Shown: one piece after another, positions 25,470 through 32,902 of the stretch
Layout: each line of letters begins with the position of its first letter
How positions within the stretch are numbered: position 1 is the first letter of the stretch
Assembly: GCF_028021195.1 (NCBI RefSeq)
Contig: NZ_CP115668.1
Span: forward strand, 558,001-622,000
Length of the DNA: 64,000 nt
DNA from: Cutibacterium equinum
GTDB taxonomy: Bacteria; Actinomycetota; Actinomycetes; Propionibacteriales; Propionibacteriaceae
Direction: 5' to 3'
Notes under the pieces: model-generated
The model's database searches: none
Told to the model about the DNA's origin: nothing
What the model saw: the letters and a program-made list of their open reading frames with translations, nothing else
Program-made: the position numbers and the translations under genes

Positions 25470-27077
25470 ATGAAGGAACGCCACCCCGACGAGCAGCGAG
25501 ACGCCGTGGCCGAAGGGCGGACAGCGCTGGGCATCGAGCTCGGGTCGACCCGTATCAAGGCCGTCCTGATCGACGATCACGGGGATCCCGTCGCAACCTC
25601 GACCTTCTCCTGGGAGAACCATCTCGTTGACGGGATGTGGTCCTACGAGATGAGTGACGCATGGCACGGGATTCAGCAGTGCGTGGCAGGAGTTCTTGCG
25701 ACAGTGAGAACCGAGCAAGGCCTGGAGCTGAATCGCCTGGGGGCCATGGGTGTCTCTGGCATGATGCACGGGTATCTGCCGTTCGACAGTGCGGGCAATC
25801 AGTTGGTGCCCTTCCGTACCTGGCGCAACACCAACACCGGCCCTGCCGTGTCCGAGCTGTCGGCTTTGCTCGGCGTAAACATGCCGCATCGCTGGAGCGT
25901 GGCACACCTATACCAGGCGGTGATGGACGGCGAGGAGCACGTCTCGCGCGTCGACTTCCTGACCACCTTGTCCGGCTATGTGCACTGGCGTCTGACGGGG
26001 GAGCGGATCCTCGGTATTGGCGATGCCAGCGGTATGTTCCCGATCGACGATGCCACCCGCGACTACGACGAGCGGCTCCTGTCTATCGTCGAGGAGCGTC
26101 TGAAGGAGCGCGGAGTTCCGCTGCAGCTGCGCGACGTGCTACCACGTGTTGGCTTGGCCGGTCAGCCTGCCGGGGCTCTCACCGCCGAGGGGGCTGCGCT
26201 GCTCGACCCGAGCGGCACAATCCAGCCGGGCGTACCACTGTTCCCTCCAGAAGGTGATGCTGGGACCGGAATGGTGGCAACCAATGCCGTCGCGCCGCGG
26301 ACGGGCAACATCTCCGCGGGGACGAGCCTCTTCGCCATGGCGGTTCTCGAGCGCCCCCTGAGTGCACCTCACCGCGAGCTGGACATGGTGACCACGCCCG
26401 CCGGAGATGCAGTGGCCATGGTGCACTGCAACAATGGCACCTCCGACATCGACGAGTGGGTGGGGCTGTTCGGAGAGTTCGCGAAAGCCGCAGGCGTGAA
26501 TGTGCCTACCGACGACCTCTACGGGATCCTCTACCGCTCCGCGCTGGAGGCGCCATCCGACGCGGGCGGTATCGTGGCCTACAACTACGTTGCAGGCGAG
26601 CCCATCACCGACACGACGGCAGGGCGCCCGCTGCTGATGCGGCTGCCCGACGCTCCCATGCACCTGGCTCCTCTCATGCGGGCTCACCTGATGAGCATCA
26701 TGTCCACCCTGCGACTGGGGATGGAGATCCTCTTCGAGGAGGGTGTCGAGATCGACTGCTGGGTGGGGCACGGCGGCCTCTTCCGAACCTCTGATGTAGG
26801 ACAACGCCTGATGGCAGCCGCGATGGAAGCACCCGTCGCAGTAGGGACGAATGCAGGCGAGGGTGGGCCGTGGGGCATGGCATTGCTCGCGCTCTACGGC
26901 GTGGCTGGGCAGGGCAGGCGGCTGGCCGATTTCTTGGACGAGGTCGTCTTTGTCGACGGCGCGTTTGAGTCGGTTTCCCCGGTCGCCGAGGACGTGGATG
27001 GGTTCCACCGTTTCCTCGAGAGGTACCGTCGCGGCCTCCTGGTGGAGAAAGCCGCGGTGGAGGCACTGCCCCACTAA
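25470..27077 (+). CDS. FGGY-family carbohydrate kinase (probable pentulose kinase)
   Basis: A 535-residue FGGY kinase. ELGSTRIKAVLID near residues 23-35 is the N-terminal phosphate-binding loop. GVSGMMHGYLPFD (about 93-105) and TWRNTNTG precede the actin-like ATPase second half, with GNISAGTSLFAMAVL, MVHCNNGTSDIDEW and GHGGLFRTSDVGQRLMAAA. It is closest in feel to the AraB-type kinases of Gram-positive bacteria that lack the classical ribulokinase sequence, so phosphorylation of L-ribulose or a related ketopentose is likely but not proven. Last intact gene of the operon; a small hairpin (27068-27085) overlaps its stop codon. Confidence 0.88.
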   Translation: MKERHPDEQRDAVAEGRTALGIELGSTRIKAVLIDDHGDPVATSTFSWENHLVDGMWSYEMSDAWHGIQQCVAGVLATVRTEQGLELNRLGAMGVSGMMHGYLPFDSAGNQLVPFRTWRNTNTGPAVSELSALLGVNMPHRWSVAHLYQAVMDGEEHVSRVDFLTTLSGYVHWRLTGERILGIGDASGMFPIDDATRDYDERLLSIVEERLKERGVPLQLRDVLPRVGLAGQPAGALTAEGAALLDPSGTIQPGVPLFPPEGDAGTGMVATNAVAPRTGNISAGTSLFAMAVLERPLSAPHRELDMVTTPAGDAVAMVHCNNGTSDIDEWVGLFGEFAKAAGVNVPTDDLYGILYRSALEAPSDAGGIVAYNYVAGEPITDTTAGRPLLMRLPDAPMHLAPLMRAHLMSIMSTLRLGMEILFEEGVEIDCWVGHGGLFRTSDVGQRLMAAAMEAPVAVGTNAGEGGPWGMALLALYGVAGQGRRLADFLDEVVFVDGAFESVSPVAEDVDGFHRFLERYRRGLLVEKAAVEALPH

Positions 27078-27085
27078 AGTGGGGC
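27068..27085 (+). terminator. small hairpin at the end of the sugar operon
   Basis: GCCCCACT-AA-AGTGGGGC, an 8-bp stem with a 2-nt centre spanning the kinase stop codon. There is no T run, so termination would be weak. Confidence 0.4.
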
Positions 27086-27086
27086 C

Positions 27087-27605
27087 ATGACCACGGACAT
27101 CGACTTCTCGTTCGATCCCACTTGCCCCTTTGCGTGAGCGACCTCCCGCTGGATGCTGGGGGTCGACGGCTGGCGCGTCGTGCCCAGCGACGCGGACACC
27201 CCTCTGCTCACCGGCATCCTCGTGGAGCGCTTCGGTGACCGGATCGACCTCGAGACCTTCAATATCACCCATACCAGCCTGGCCACGGCCATCGATGCAG
27301 GTGAGTCCGCCAGCAATCCAGGCATCGGCCGCGCCATCGAGTGGCTTGATTGGGCCGACGGCCACGTTTCCGAGGGCCACGACATCCCGCCCATGTCGGA
27401 GCCCGCGATCTACCGCATTCAGGTGACCGAGAACATCCCCTGCCATGGGGAGCCGAATGAGCGTCTCAACTCCTTCCGCCAGGCCATGGGGCTGATCGAC
27501 AGCTGCCTGTAGCCCGCGGCCTGGAACATTCCTTCCTCGCAGCTGACCTGCTGGATGGGCGACGCGCAGCACTACATCTACGGGCTCTTCACGGATGAGG
27601 GTGTA
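27087..27605 (+). pseudogene. chimeric remnant: DsbA-like (mycothiol-dependent) N-terminus joined to an unrecognised ORF
   Basis: From the ATG at 27087 one frame reads MTTDIDFSFDPTCPFA, a stop TGA at 27135-27137, then ATSRWML. Restoring the stop to Trp gives the N-terminus of Rv2466c-like DsbA-family nitroreductases (FWFDPLCPWCWITSRW). The same frame then changes character (GVDGWRVVPSDADTPLLTG, ILVERFGDRIDLETFNI, IGRAIEWLDWADGHVSEG) and stays open to TAG at 27510-27512. It continues as WNIPSSQLTCWMGDAQHYIY to about 27605. I recognise no family in this second part. Two in-frame stops and the abrupt join indicate a deletion-born, decayed gene. Confidence 0.6.
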
Positions 27606-27617
27606 GTGCGGGCGGGC

Positions 27618-27712
27618 GCGACGGGGTGGAGGTGGTCGCGGGGGACGGGTTCCCCGGGTTTAAAACCGCCACCGCTGAAGAACTCCTCGACGTCACCGCT
27701 GTGATGACCGGA
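27618..27712 (+). pseudogene. fragment of an ISL3-family transposase
   Basis: Translates to VEVVAGDGFPGFKTATAEEL and LDVTAVM, which is the conserved DDE-region stretch (VVMDGFTGFKTA...EELP...VMDPFHVV) of ISL3-family transposases. It then ends. Too short to be functional. A second ISL3 remnant lies at 31900-32223. Confidence 0.7.
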
Positions 27713-27790
27713 GGTTTAGTGCTCACGTTCGTCAAGTCCATTCGCTCATGTTTGTAAGGTTTAAAAGCTCACGTCTGCTAAGTTGAGGGC

Positions 27791-29065
27791 ATGGAGCTGG
27801 ATGGATTTGTTCCCCGTCGCATCAGCGAGCTTCTTGCTGAGCAGATGCGGATCGAGCCGGTGATCGCCCTGCATGGCCCGCGGTCGGTGGGGAAGTCGAC
27901 GGTGTTGCGCGGCTTCGCCGAGGCGGTTGGCGGTTCGGTGATCGATCTCGACGATGTTGAGGTGCGTGAGGCTGTTCAAGGCAATCTGGCGGCCACTGTG
28001 GGAGTTGGAGCCCCGGTGTGTATCGACGAGTATCAGCGCGTTCCGGATGTGCTTGATGCGCTGAAAGCGCGGTTGAATCGTGAGGGGAGCCTTCCAGGGA
28101 CGGCTGTCGTCACGGGTTCCACGCGTCAGGATGCTTTGCCGGTGACATCGCAGGCGCTGACTGGACGGCTTCATTCGTTAGTTATCTGGCCGCTCTCGCA
28201 GGGGGAGCTTGGGGGAGTGCGAGAGAACCTGCTCGAGGTGCTCTCGGGTGATGTCGGTGCTGTTGTCCAGGCTGTTCCGGTGTCAGCTACGACGCGGTCG
28301 GAGTATGTTGATCGCGTGTGCTCTGGGGGAATGCCCCTGGCGTTGCGTCGGTCTGGAGCTGCGCGGAGTCGGTGGTTCGACGATTTTGTCCGGGCGTCTG
28401 TGGAGCGTGATGCTGTCGAGCTCAGCAAGATTCGTGAGCGTCAGGCGCTTGCGGATCTCTTGGGGTACGTGGCGGGGCAGACCGGTCAGCTGCTCAACGT
28501 GACAGCGGCGGCTGAGAAGATCGGCGTTAGTCGCCCCACCGCGGAGGCTCACGTCCGGCTTCTCGAGGACCTATTCCTGGTTGTGCGTCTCCCGGCCTGG
28601 GGGAAGACTCTGCGCTCCAGGGTGAATGCCAAGCCCAAGGTTCATGTTGTTGATTCGGGTCTGGCTGCCCGCCTGCTGCGGCTCACTGCGGACCGGCTCA
28701 CTGGAATTGACCCGACCTCGCTTACGGATTTCGGACACTTGCTAGAGACATTCGTCGTCGGGGAGTTACGCAAGCAGGCGTCGTGGCTCGATGAGCCTGT
28801 CGCGCTGGGGCATTGGCGAACGAGCGACGGTGCGGAGGTTGATCTGGTGGTCGAGTACGACGATGGTCGGGTTGTCGCGTTTGAGGTCAAGGCCAGTGAG
28901 CGTGCCCGTGGCAAGGATTTCCGTGGGCTGGCTGAACTTCGTGACTTGCTGGGGGCAAGGTTTATTGGCGGCATTGTGCTGACCACCGGTAGCCGTTCGT
29001 ACACCTACGAGGACCGGTTGCACGTGATGCCTGTTGACCGGCTCTGGACGCCAGTGCCGTCCTGA
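27791..29065 (+). CDS. AAA-family ATPase with C-terminal DUF4143 domain
   Basis: A 424-residue ATP-binding protein of the archaeal-ATPase-like/DUF4143 family. Walker A is GPRSVGKST (residues about 31-39) and the Walker B/sensor region is VCIDEYQRVPDVLDALK (about 76-92). A winged-helix-like part follows (LLNVTAAAEKIGVSRPTAEAHVRLLEDLFLV, about 236-266), then DUF4143 with PKVHVVDSGLAARLLRL. The end (TSDGAEVDLVVEYDDGRVVAFEVKAS) looks like a PD-(D/E)xK nuclease core (D, E, K). No cellular role is established; such genes are scattered by mobile elements. The gene is intact and its stop lies 35 bp before repeat B. A fragment of a second copy lies at 14883-15044. Confidence 0.88.
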   Translation: MELDGFVPRRISELLAEQMRIEPVIALHGPRSVGKSTVLRGFAEAVGGSVIDLDDVEVREAVQGNLAATVGVGAPVCIDEYQRVPDVLDALKARLNREGSLPGTAVVTGSTRQDALPVTSQALTGRLHSLVIWPLSQGELGGVRENLLEVLSGDVGAVVQAVPVSATTRSEYVDRVCSGGMPLALRRSGAARSRWFDDFVRASVERDAVELSKIRERQALADLLGYVAGQTGQLLNVTAAAEKIGVSRPTAEAHVRLLEDLFLVVRLPAWGKTLRSRVNAKPKVHVVDSGLAARLLRLTADRLTGIDPTSLTDFGHLLETFVVGELRKQASWLDEPVALGHWRTSDGAEVDLVVEYDDGRVVAFEVKASERARGKDFRGLAELRDLLGARFIGGIVLTTGSRSYTYEDRLHVMPVDRLWTPVPS

Positions 29066-29099
29066 ATGGATGTGTAGATGGTTCTGCGTGCCGGAACTT

Positions 29100-29126
29100 G
29101 GTGGAGTTCCGCTTTAACGGATAGCG
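29100..29126 (+). repeat. ychF 3'-end repeat, copy B
   Basis: GGTGGAGTTCCGCTTTAACG followed by GATAGCG. It matches copy A at 18 of the first 20 positions, then both continue GATAGCG after a 3-base gap. In the ychF frame it would read VEFRFNG stop. The sequence before it shows no similarity to ychF, so only the short core was copied. Confidence 0.75.
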
Positions 29127-29157
29127 TCAATAACGGAACCCGATATGTACTGAGTGT

Positions 29158-29448
29158 GTGATCAGATCGTTCGGGAGCAAAGATGCCGAACGTCTGTGGC
29201 GTCGTGAGCGCGCGTCTTCCATGGATCCCTGGATCCTCCGGGTGGCATTGCGCAAACTGCGTCAGGGTGGGTCGGCGGAGACGCTTGACGATCTCCGCGT
29301 TCCGCCTGGTGACCGACTTGAGGCGCTCAAGGGTGACCGGGCTGGTCAGCACGGCATCAGAGTTAATGGCCAGTGGCGGATTTGTTTCAGATGGACAGAC
29401 GCTGGATCAGAGGACAGACGCTGGATCAGAGGAGGTGGAGATCGTTGA
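29158..29448 (+). pseudogene. higB: HigB-type RelE/ParE-superfamily toxin with frameshifted C-terminus
   Basis: A 96-residue ORF that matches HigB killer proteins through MIRSFGSKDAERLW, LRVALRKLRQ, DDLRVPPGDRLEALKGDR and QHGIRVNGQWRICFRWTDAG. The natural C-terminus (SEEVEIVEYY, then stop) is disrupted by a 19-bp tandem duplication (29393-29411 and 29412-29430), giving DRRWIRGGGDR instead. Removing one copy restores the family ending exactly. HigB toxins cleave ribosome-bound mRNA. Whether the altered tail destroys activity is not known, but the antitoxin gene behind it is also truncated, which suggests the toxin is dead or weak. Confidence 0.85.
29393..29430 (+). repeat. 19-bp perfect tandem duplication inside higB
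   Basis: The unit GGACAGACGCTGGATCAGA occurs at 29393-29411 and again at 29412-29430. Because 19 is not a multiple of three it shifts the frame of the last ten codons of higB. Slippage back to one copy would restore the gene. Confidence 0.95.
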
Positions 29449-29573
29449 GTACTACTGACAAGATCGGGCCGATACATCCGGGCGGGGTTCTTATGGAGGA
29501 CTTCATCGAGGGTTTCGGGATTACGCAGCATCAGCTTGCGGTTTCCATCGGTGTTCCGCTGCGGGTGGTGTGA
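29445..29573 (+). pseudogene. higA: truncated HigA antitoxin
   Basis: From a TTG start at 29445, which overlaps the ancestral higB end, the frame reads MSTTDKIGPIHPGGVLMED and GFGITQHQLAVSIGVP, the typical first 38 residues of HigA/VapI-type Cro-CI antitoxins. It then breaks to LRVV stop, where family members continue into the recognition helix (normally about 100 residues). The rest of the gene is not seen downstream, so most of the helix-turn-helix is lost. Confidence 0.8.
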
Positions 29574-29708
29574 ATGTCTTCACGGTGCTGACCCCAGCGC
29601 CAGTCGGAGGGTTGCCTGGCATTGGTCAGGTGTAGCATCGCCGCATGCTTGTTGGTCAAGTGCAACCCCGCCCACCGTGGCGGGAGTTGTCACGGAAGGA
29701 GGGCCACC

Positions 29709-29870
29709 ATGGCCCATTCACCACATCGGCAGTACAAGGGCTGTCAGCTCTGTAAGCCGCATAAGAACCGTCGCAACGGACGTGCTGCTCGGGAGCCGTG
29801 GCCGGTGATCCGCAAGATTGGCCGTAGTCGTCGGCTGCGTCGCGGCGACCTGGGCGACCAGCAGCTTTGA
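29709..29870 (+). CDS. small basic CxxC protein (53 residues)
   Basis: A 53-residue, strongly basic protein, MAHSPHRQYKGCQLCKPHKN onward, with a single CxxC in KGCQLCKPHK and many Arg/Lys/His (RRNGRAARE, RSRRLRRGDLGD). A good AAGGAGGG site at 29697-29704 precedes the ATG, and the frame's earlier start lacks one. I believe similar short proteins with the YKGCQLCKP motif occur in other actinobacteria, which argues that it is real; this is from memory and not checked. The CxxC and charge would fit a nucleic-acid-associated or metal-binding role, but no function is known. Confidence 0.65.
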   Translation: MAHSPHRQYKGCQLCKPHKNRRNGRAAREPWPVIRKIGRSRRLRRGDLGDQQL

Positions 29871-29895
29871 TAGCTGCTCAGAACTAACTGGCGAT

Positions 29896-29975
29896 CGCGG
29901 AGGCGTCCGGGGGAGCAGTGCGATGAGGACATGGAGTTCTTATTCGCCCTTGACCTCTTGCCGGACGCCTCCGCG
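29896..29975. repeat. 15-bp perfect inverted repeat flanking 50 bp
   Basis: CGCGGAGGCGTCCGG at 29896-29910 is exactly inverted at 29961-29975. The 50-bp spacer contains a TTGACC element at 29950-29955. The 323-bp gap between the 53-residue protein and the PAP2 gene otherwise holds only AT-rich DNA (30060-30190) with no gene that I can support. Confidence 0.85.
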
Positions 29976-30193
29976 CGTCGTCAGAGCCCATTGCGGTGCA
30001 TAACTTGTGACTGTGGCGTAACTTCGAGGCTTCCCGCCGGCGTCGTTCCCAGGGGCCTTGAATACTGACTGAAAGCGGATTTCCATTTAAGAATGGGAGC
30101 AATGAGAGATCGTGCTCGAAATTCATTGTAGTTTCGTATAACACTCAATGTTTGGTTAATAGTAGTTAACGAACTGTTCATGAGGTCCAATAA

Positions 30194-31554
30194 ATGGGCG
30201 CTTGGTCTGTGGAAGTGATAGAAAACTCTAAACTGCCTCGCATGACATCGTCTGCTTCAGACGAACGTGCCGTACGTCCGAAACGTAACTACTCCAAGAA
30301 GTCCAGAGCGGTTTCGGCTGCGGCCGCTGTCGCAGCCTCGACCATCATTGCTACCACCGCGCAGGTAGCGCCCAGTGCCCAGGCGGTAGGCAATGACTTC
30401 GATAGGACGGCTGTCTCGCTGAGTTCCAGCGCAGCTTCCCGAAGCCGGTTCCTCACGATGGTGCTCCGACCCCGGAGCCTTTTGATCAGACCTGGTTGGT
30501 GGGCTACATCTCGGATGTCTCTTCGTACAAGTTCGGTATCTACTACGACGTCGTCGATGGCTACAAGGATCTCCGTGGCAATCATCCTGATGTCATCAAC
30601 GAGAACGACGAGAAGGCCGTTCAGATCAATAATGCCGCAGAAAAAACGCCCGAACGCGTAAAGCAGGCTCAGCAGGACGCAGTTGCACCTAAGCAGGGCG
30701 TTCTTAACGCCGTTTCTGACTCCCTGGGACCTGAAGCCAGAAAAGCCCTTCGTGAGTCTCTGAAGGAACACCGCTTGCCGAAGACTGAGTTCCTTCTTGG
30801 TCACGGTTACTTTGCTCGCGCTGGCGGGCTTGCCAGCTCCACCTTCGCTGAGAAGCAGATCTTTCATGTTCAGCGTCCGGTCGTCAAAATGCCCGACAGG
30901 ATCCACAAGTATCCGATGGAGGGCACAGATATCTACCATGTGAAGGGCCAGCCGTCATACCCGTCAGGCCACGCAAACCAGGCGTCCTGGATCACTGCAT
31001 GTCTGGCGATGATGCTGCCGGAGATGGGATCGCAGATTCTTGATCGCGGAGCGATCTCTGGTGAATCCCGAGTCATTCTCGGCGTCCACGCCCCGCTTGA
31101 TGTGATAGCAGGGCGCATGTCTGGACAGGCTGCAGCCGCCGACCGCTGGAATGATCCGCATATGCGTGAAGCTCTGACGCAGGCCGGTGCGGAGCTGCGT
31201 GCGGAGCTTGAGTGGCGTACAGGAAAGTCCATCGAGCAACTCGCTGCCGAGAATCCGAAGTCCGCGAAGGACTCCGTTTCCCACTAGACCAAACTGATGA
31301 CTTACGATTTCAAGCCGGTCTATCGTGTTGGCGATCCGATGAATGTCCCGGTAGCCGCGCCGGCGCTTCTCGAGACTCGCTTCCCGAAGCTCAGCTACGA
31401 CCAGCGTGCTGAGGTCATACGCCAGACCGCTCTGCCGAGTGGTTTCCCGCTGGATCAGTCCGGTGATGAAGGTTCGTGGCAGCGCGTCAACCTGGCTGCG
31501 GCTTTTGCTGCGGATGTCAGTGTTGACTCATCTGGCAACGTCATGGTCAAGTAA
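30194..31554 (+). pseudogene. secreted PAP2/acid phosphatase-type protein, broken by a frameshift and a stop
   Basis: Three adjoining pieces form one protein. 30194-30420 encodes a basic leader and signal peptide (ending APSAQAVGNDFDR). From about 30420 the coding frame shifts by one base (EFQRSFPKPVPHDGAPTPEP, then WLVGYISDV onward). The PAP2 phosphatase domain follows with KGQPSYPSGHANQASWI and SRVILGVHAPLDVIAGR, the conserved SGH and SRxxxGVHxPxD catalytic histidines. A TAG at 31285-31287 interrupts it, but the same frame continues as LETRFPKLSYDQRAEVIRQT and GSWQRVNLAAAFAADVSVDS to 31554. As written, no full-length exported enzyme can be made. Confidence 0.82.
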
Positions 31555-31621
31555 AGTCTCCCACTTTTAGGTCGCGTCTTCTCTGTAGACGTGCTGGAAA
31601 CCTCATCATCCAGCGCCTTTC

Positions 31622-31682
31622 GCATATCGCCTTCCAGTCCCTATGAGCATTCCGCTTGTGGGGATCTTGGAAGGCGATATGC
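31622..31682. repeat. 15-bp perfect inverted repeat with 31-bp spacer
   Basis: GCATATCGCCTTCCA at 31622-31636 is exactly inverted at 31668-31682. It lies 70 bp past the PAP2 remnant. It could be a strong but long-looped RNA hairpin or the ends of a small element. No T tract follows. The DNA from 31683 to about 31890 shows nothing else. Confidence 0.85.
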
Positions 31683-31899
31683 ATTGACGCTGCCACTCAT
31701 GTCGTCATGCCTTACATCTCCATGGGCACCGCTGGTCGGTTATGTGGGTTCAATCTTCTATCCGGTTCGGGCAGTGGCTACATGAATGCTGGTGGTCCGC
31801 GTCTGGCGGCACACTCGCTGCGGGGAGAGGTACGTGAGTGTTCACTCCAGTGCGGGATTAGACGGGTTTGTTGTGGTTGCTGGTGATCATGCTCGGCCG

Positions 31900-32223
31900 T
31901 TTGAAAGCGGTGTTCACAGCCTGGCTGAACCAGTAGGCCCCGGCCTTCCGTAGCAGTGTCGAGATCGTCGTGATGGACGGGTTGCCCGGTTTCAAGAACG
32001 CCGTGGTCGAGGTGATCGGCAAGGTCACCGTCGCTGTCTTGCGGTGGTTCTGCCGAGCTCGCGCAGCTGGGGGCACTGGGCTGTACGCTGCGGCGATGCC
32101 GGGCGGACGTGATGGCCTCCTTCGACCGTCCAGATACGTCCAACGGGCCGACCGAGGCCATCAATGGTCGTCTCGAGCACCTCCGCGGCACCGGAGGCTT
32201 CAGACTCATCTTCCACCGCTAAA
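31900..32223 (+). pseudogene. decayed ISL3-family transposase
   Basis: Two plus-strand pieces are recognisable. SSVEIVVMDGLPGFKNAVVE near 31945-32010 is the DDE-region motif. SNGPTEAINGRLEHLRGT and GFRLIFHR stop near 32138-32223 is the C-terminal end of ISL3 transposases (NGPTEAINGRLEHLRG). The frames differ and most of the middle is missing, so it is inactive. Confidence 0.75.
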
Positions 32224-32293
32224 TCAGAAGAGCCGTTCCGTTTGGACCAGTAATACCCAGTTTCAGCTGAGCTATGAGTTGTAGGGTTGAGGC

Positions 32294-32890
32294 ATGACTG
32301 ACAATTTGAAGGCAGAGGCCGAGGTGTTTCGATTGGCAGCGGCCAGATTCGAGATAGACGAAGAATCATGGATTTCGATCCTGCGTTACTTGGGAAACAG
32401 GTTGAATGAGCTCGGAGCCAATGTTAATGATGTGGCCGTACAGTTCAGAATTCCACTTTCCTTGGCATCTCGAATTCTTGAGGGAACTGCAAAGCCTGAC
32501 GAGGTAGCAGCCTGGCGGGCTTCCGCTATGGCTCAGTTGGTTCAAGATGTGTATCACGACATCGACTCTTATCGACACGGGCTTCTTTGTTGTCAAATTG
32601 ATGATCCCTTAAATATTAGTATATCTGCAACTGGCGTTTCGGAAGAGTTTCGGGACAAGTATGATAGGAGAGCCAAGGAGCTTGGTATATCAATCTGCTG
32701 GCTTGAGTCAGAGATATCCTTGCTGGATCTGAAAGATATACTTCCAGAAATTGATAAGCTGGCCGTCGAGGATGGCTTTGATGTCAGTAAAGGCGAGATC
32801 GATTTTACTCGGATCGCTCTTTCCACTGAAGCGCCATCAATCCGCCGTGACTCCATTGAGAAATGGTTCCGATGGTTGGATGTTAGATAG
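32294..32890 (+). CDS. unrecognised 198-residue protein with a possible helix-turn-helix
   Basis: A complete 198-residue ORF, acidic and clearly lower in GC than all core genes here, so probably acquired recently. Residues about 45-70 (NVNDVAVQFRIPLSLASRIL, then EGTAKPDEV) have the spacing of a helix-turn-helix. The second half (KDILPEIDKLAVEDGFDVSK and RRDSIEKWFRWLD) has no motif that I recognise. It has no signal peptide or membrane segment. The membrane protein gene follows after 12 bp, so the two may be co-transcribed. Function unknown. Confidence 0.65.
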   Translation: MTDNLKAEAEVFRLAAARFEIDEESWISILRYLGNRLNELGANVNDVAVQFRIPLSLASRILEGTAKPDEVAAWRASAMAQLVQDVYHDIDSYRHGLLCCQIDDPLNISISATGVSEEFRDKYDRRAKELGISICWLESEISLLDLKDILPEIDKLAVEDGFDVSKGEIDFTRIALSTEAPSIRRDSIEKWFRWLDVR

Positions 32891-32902
32891 AACAGAATAC
32901 CA

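Noticed and set aside
26139-27572. 477-residue minus-strand ORF opposite the FGGY kinase
   Set aside because: Shadow frame with no motif; the kinase motifs on the plus strand are complete.
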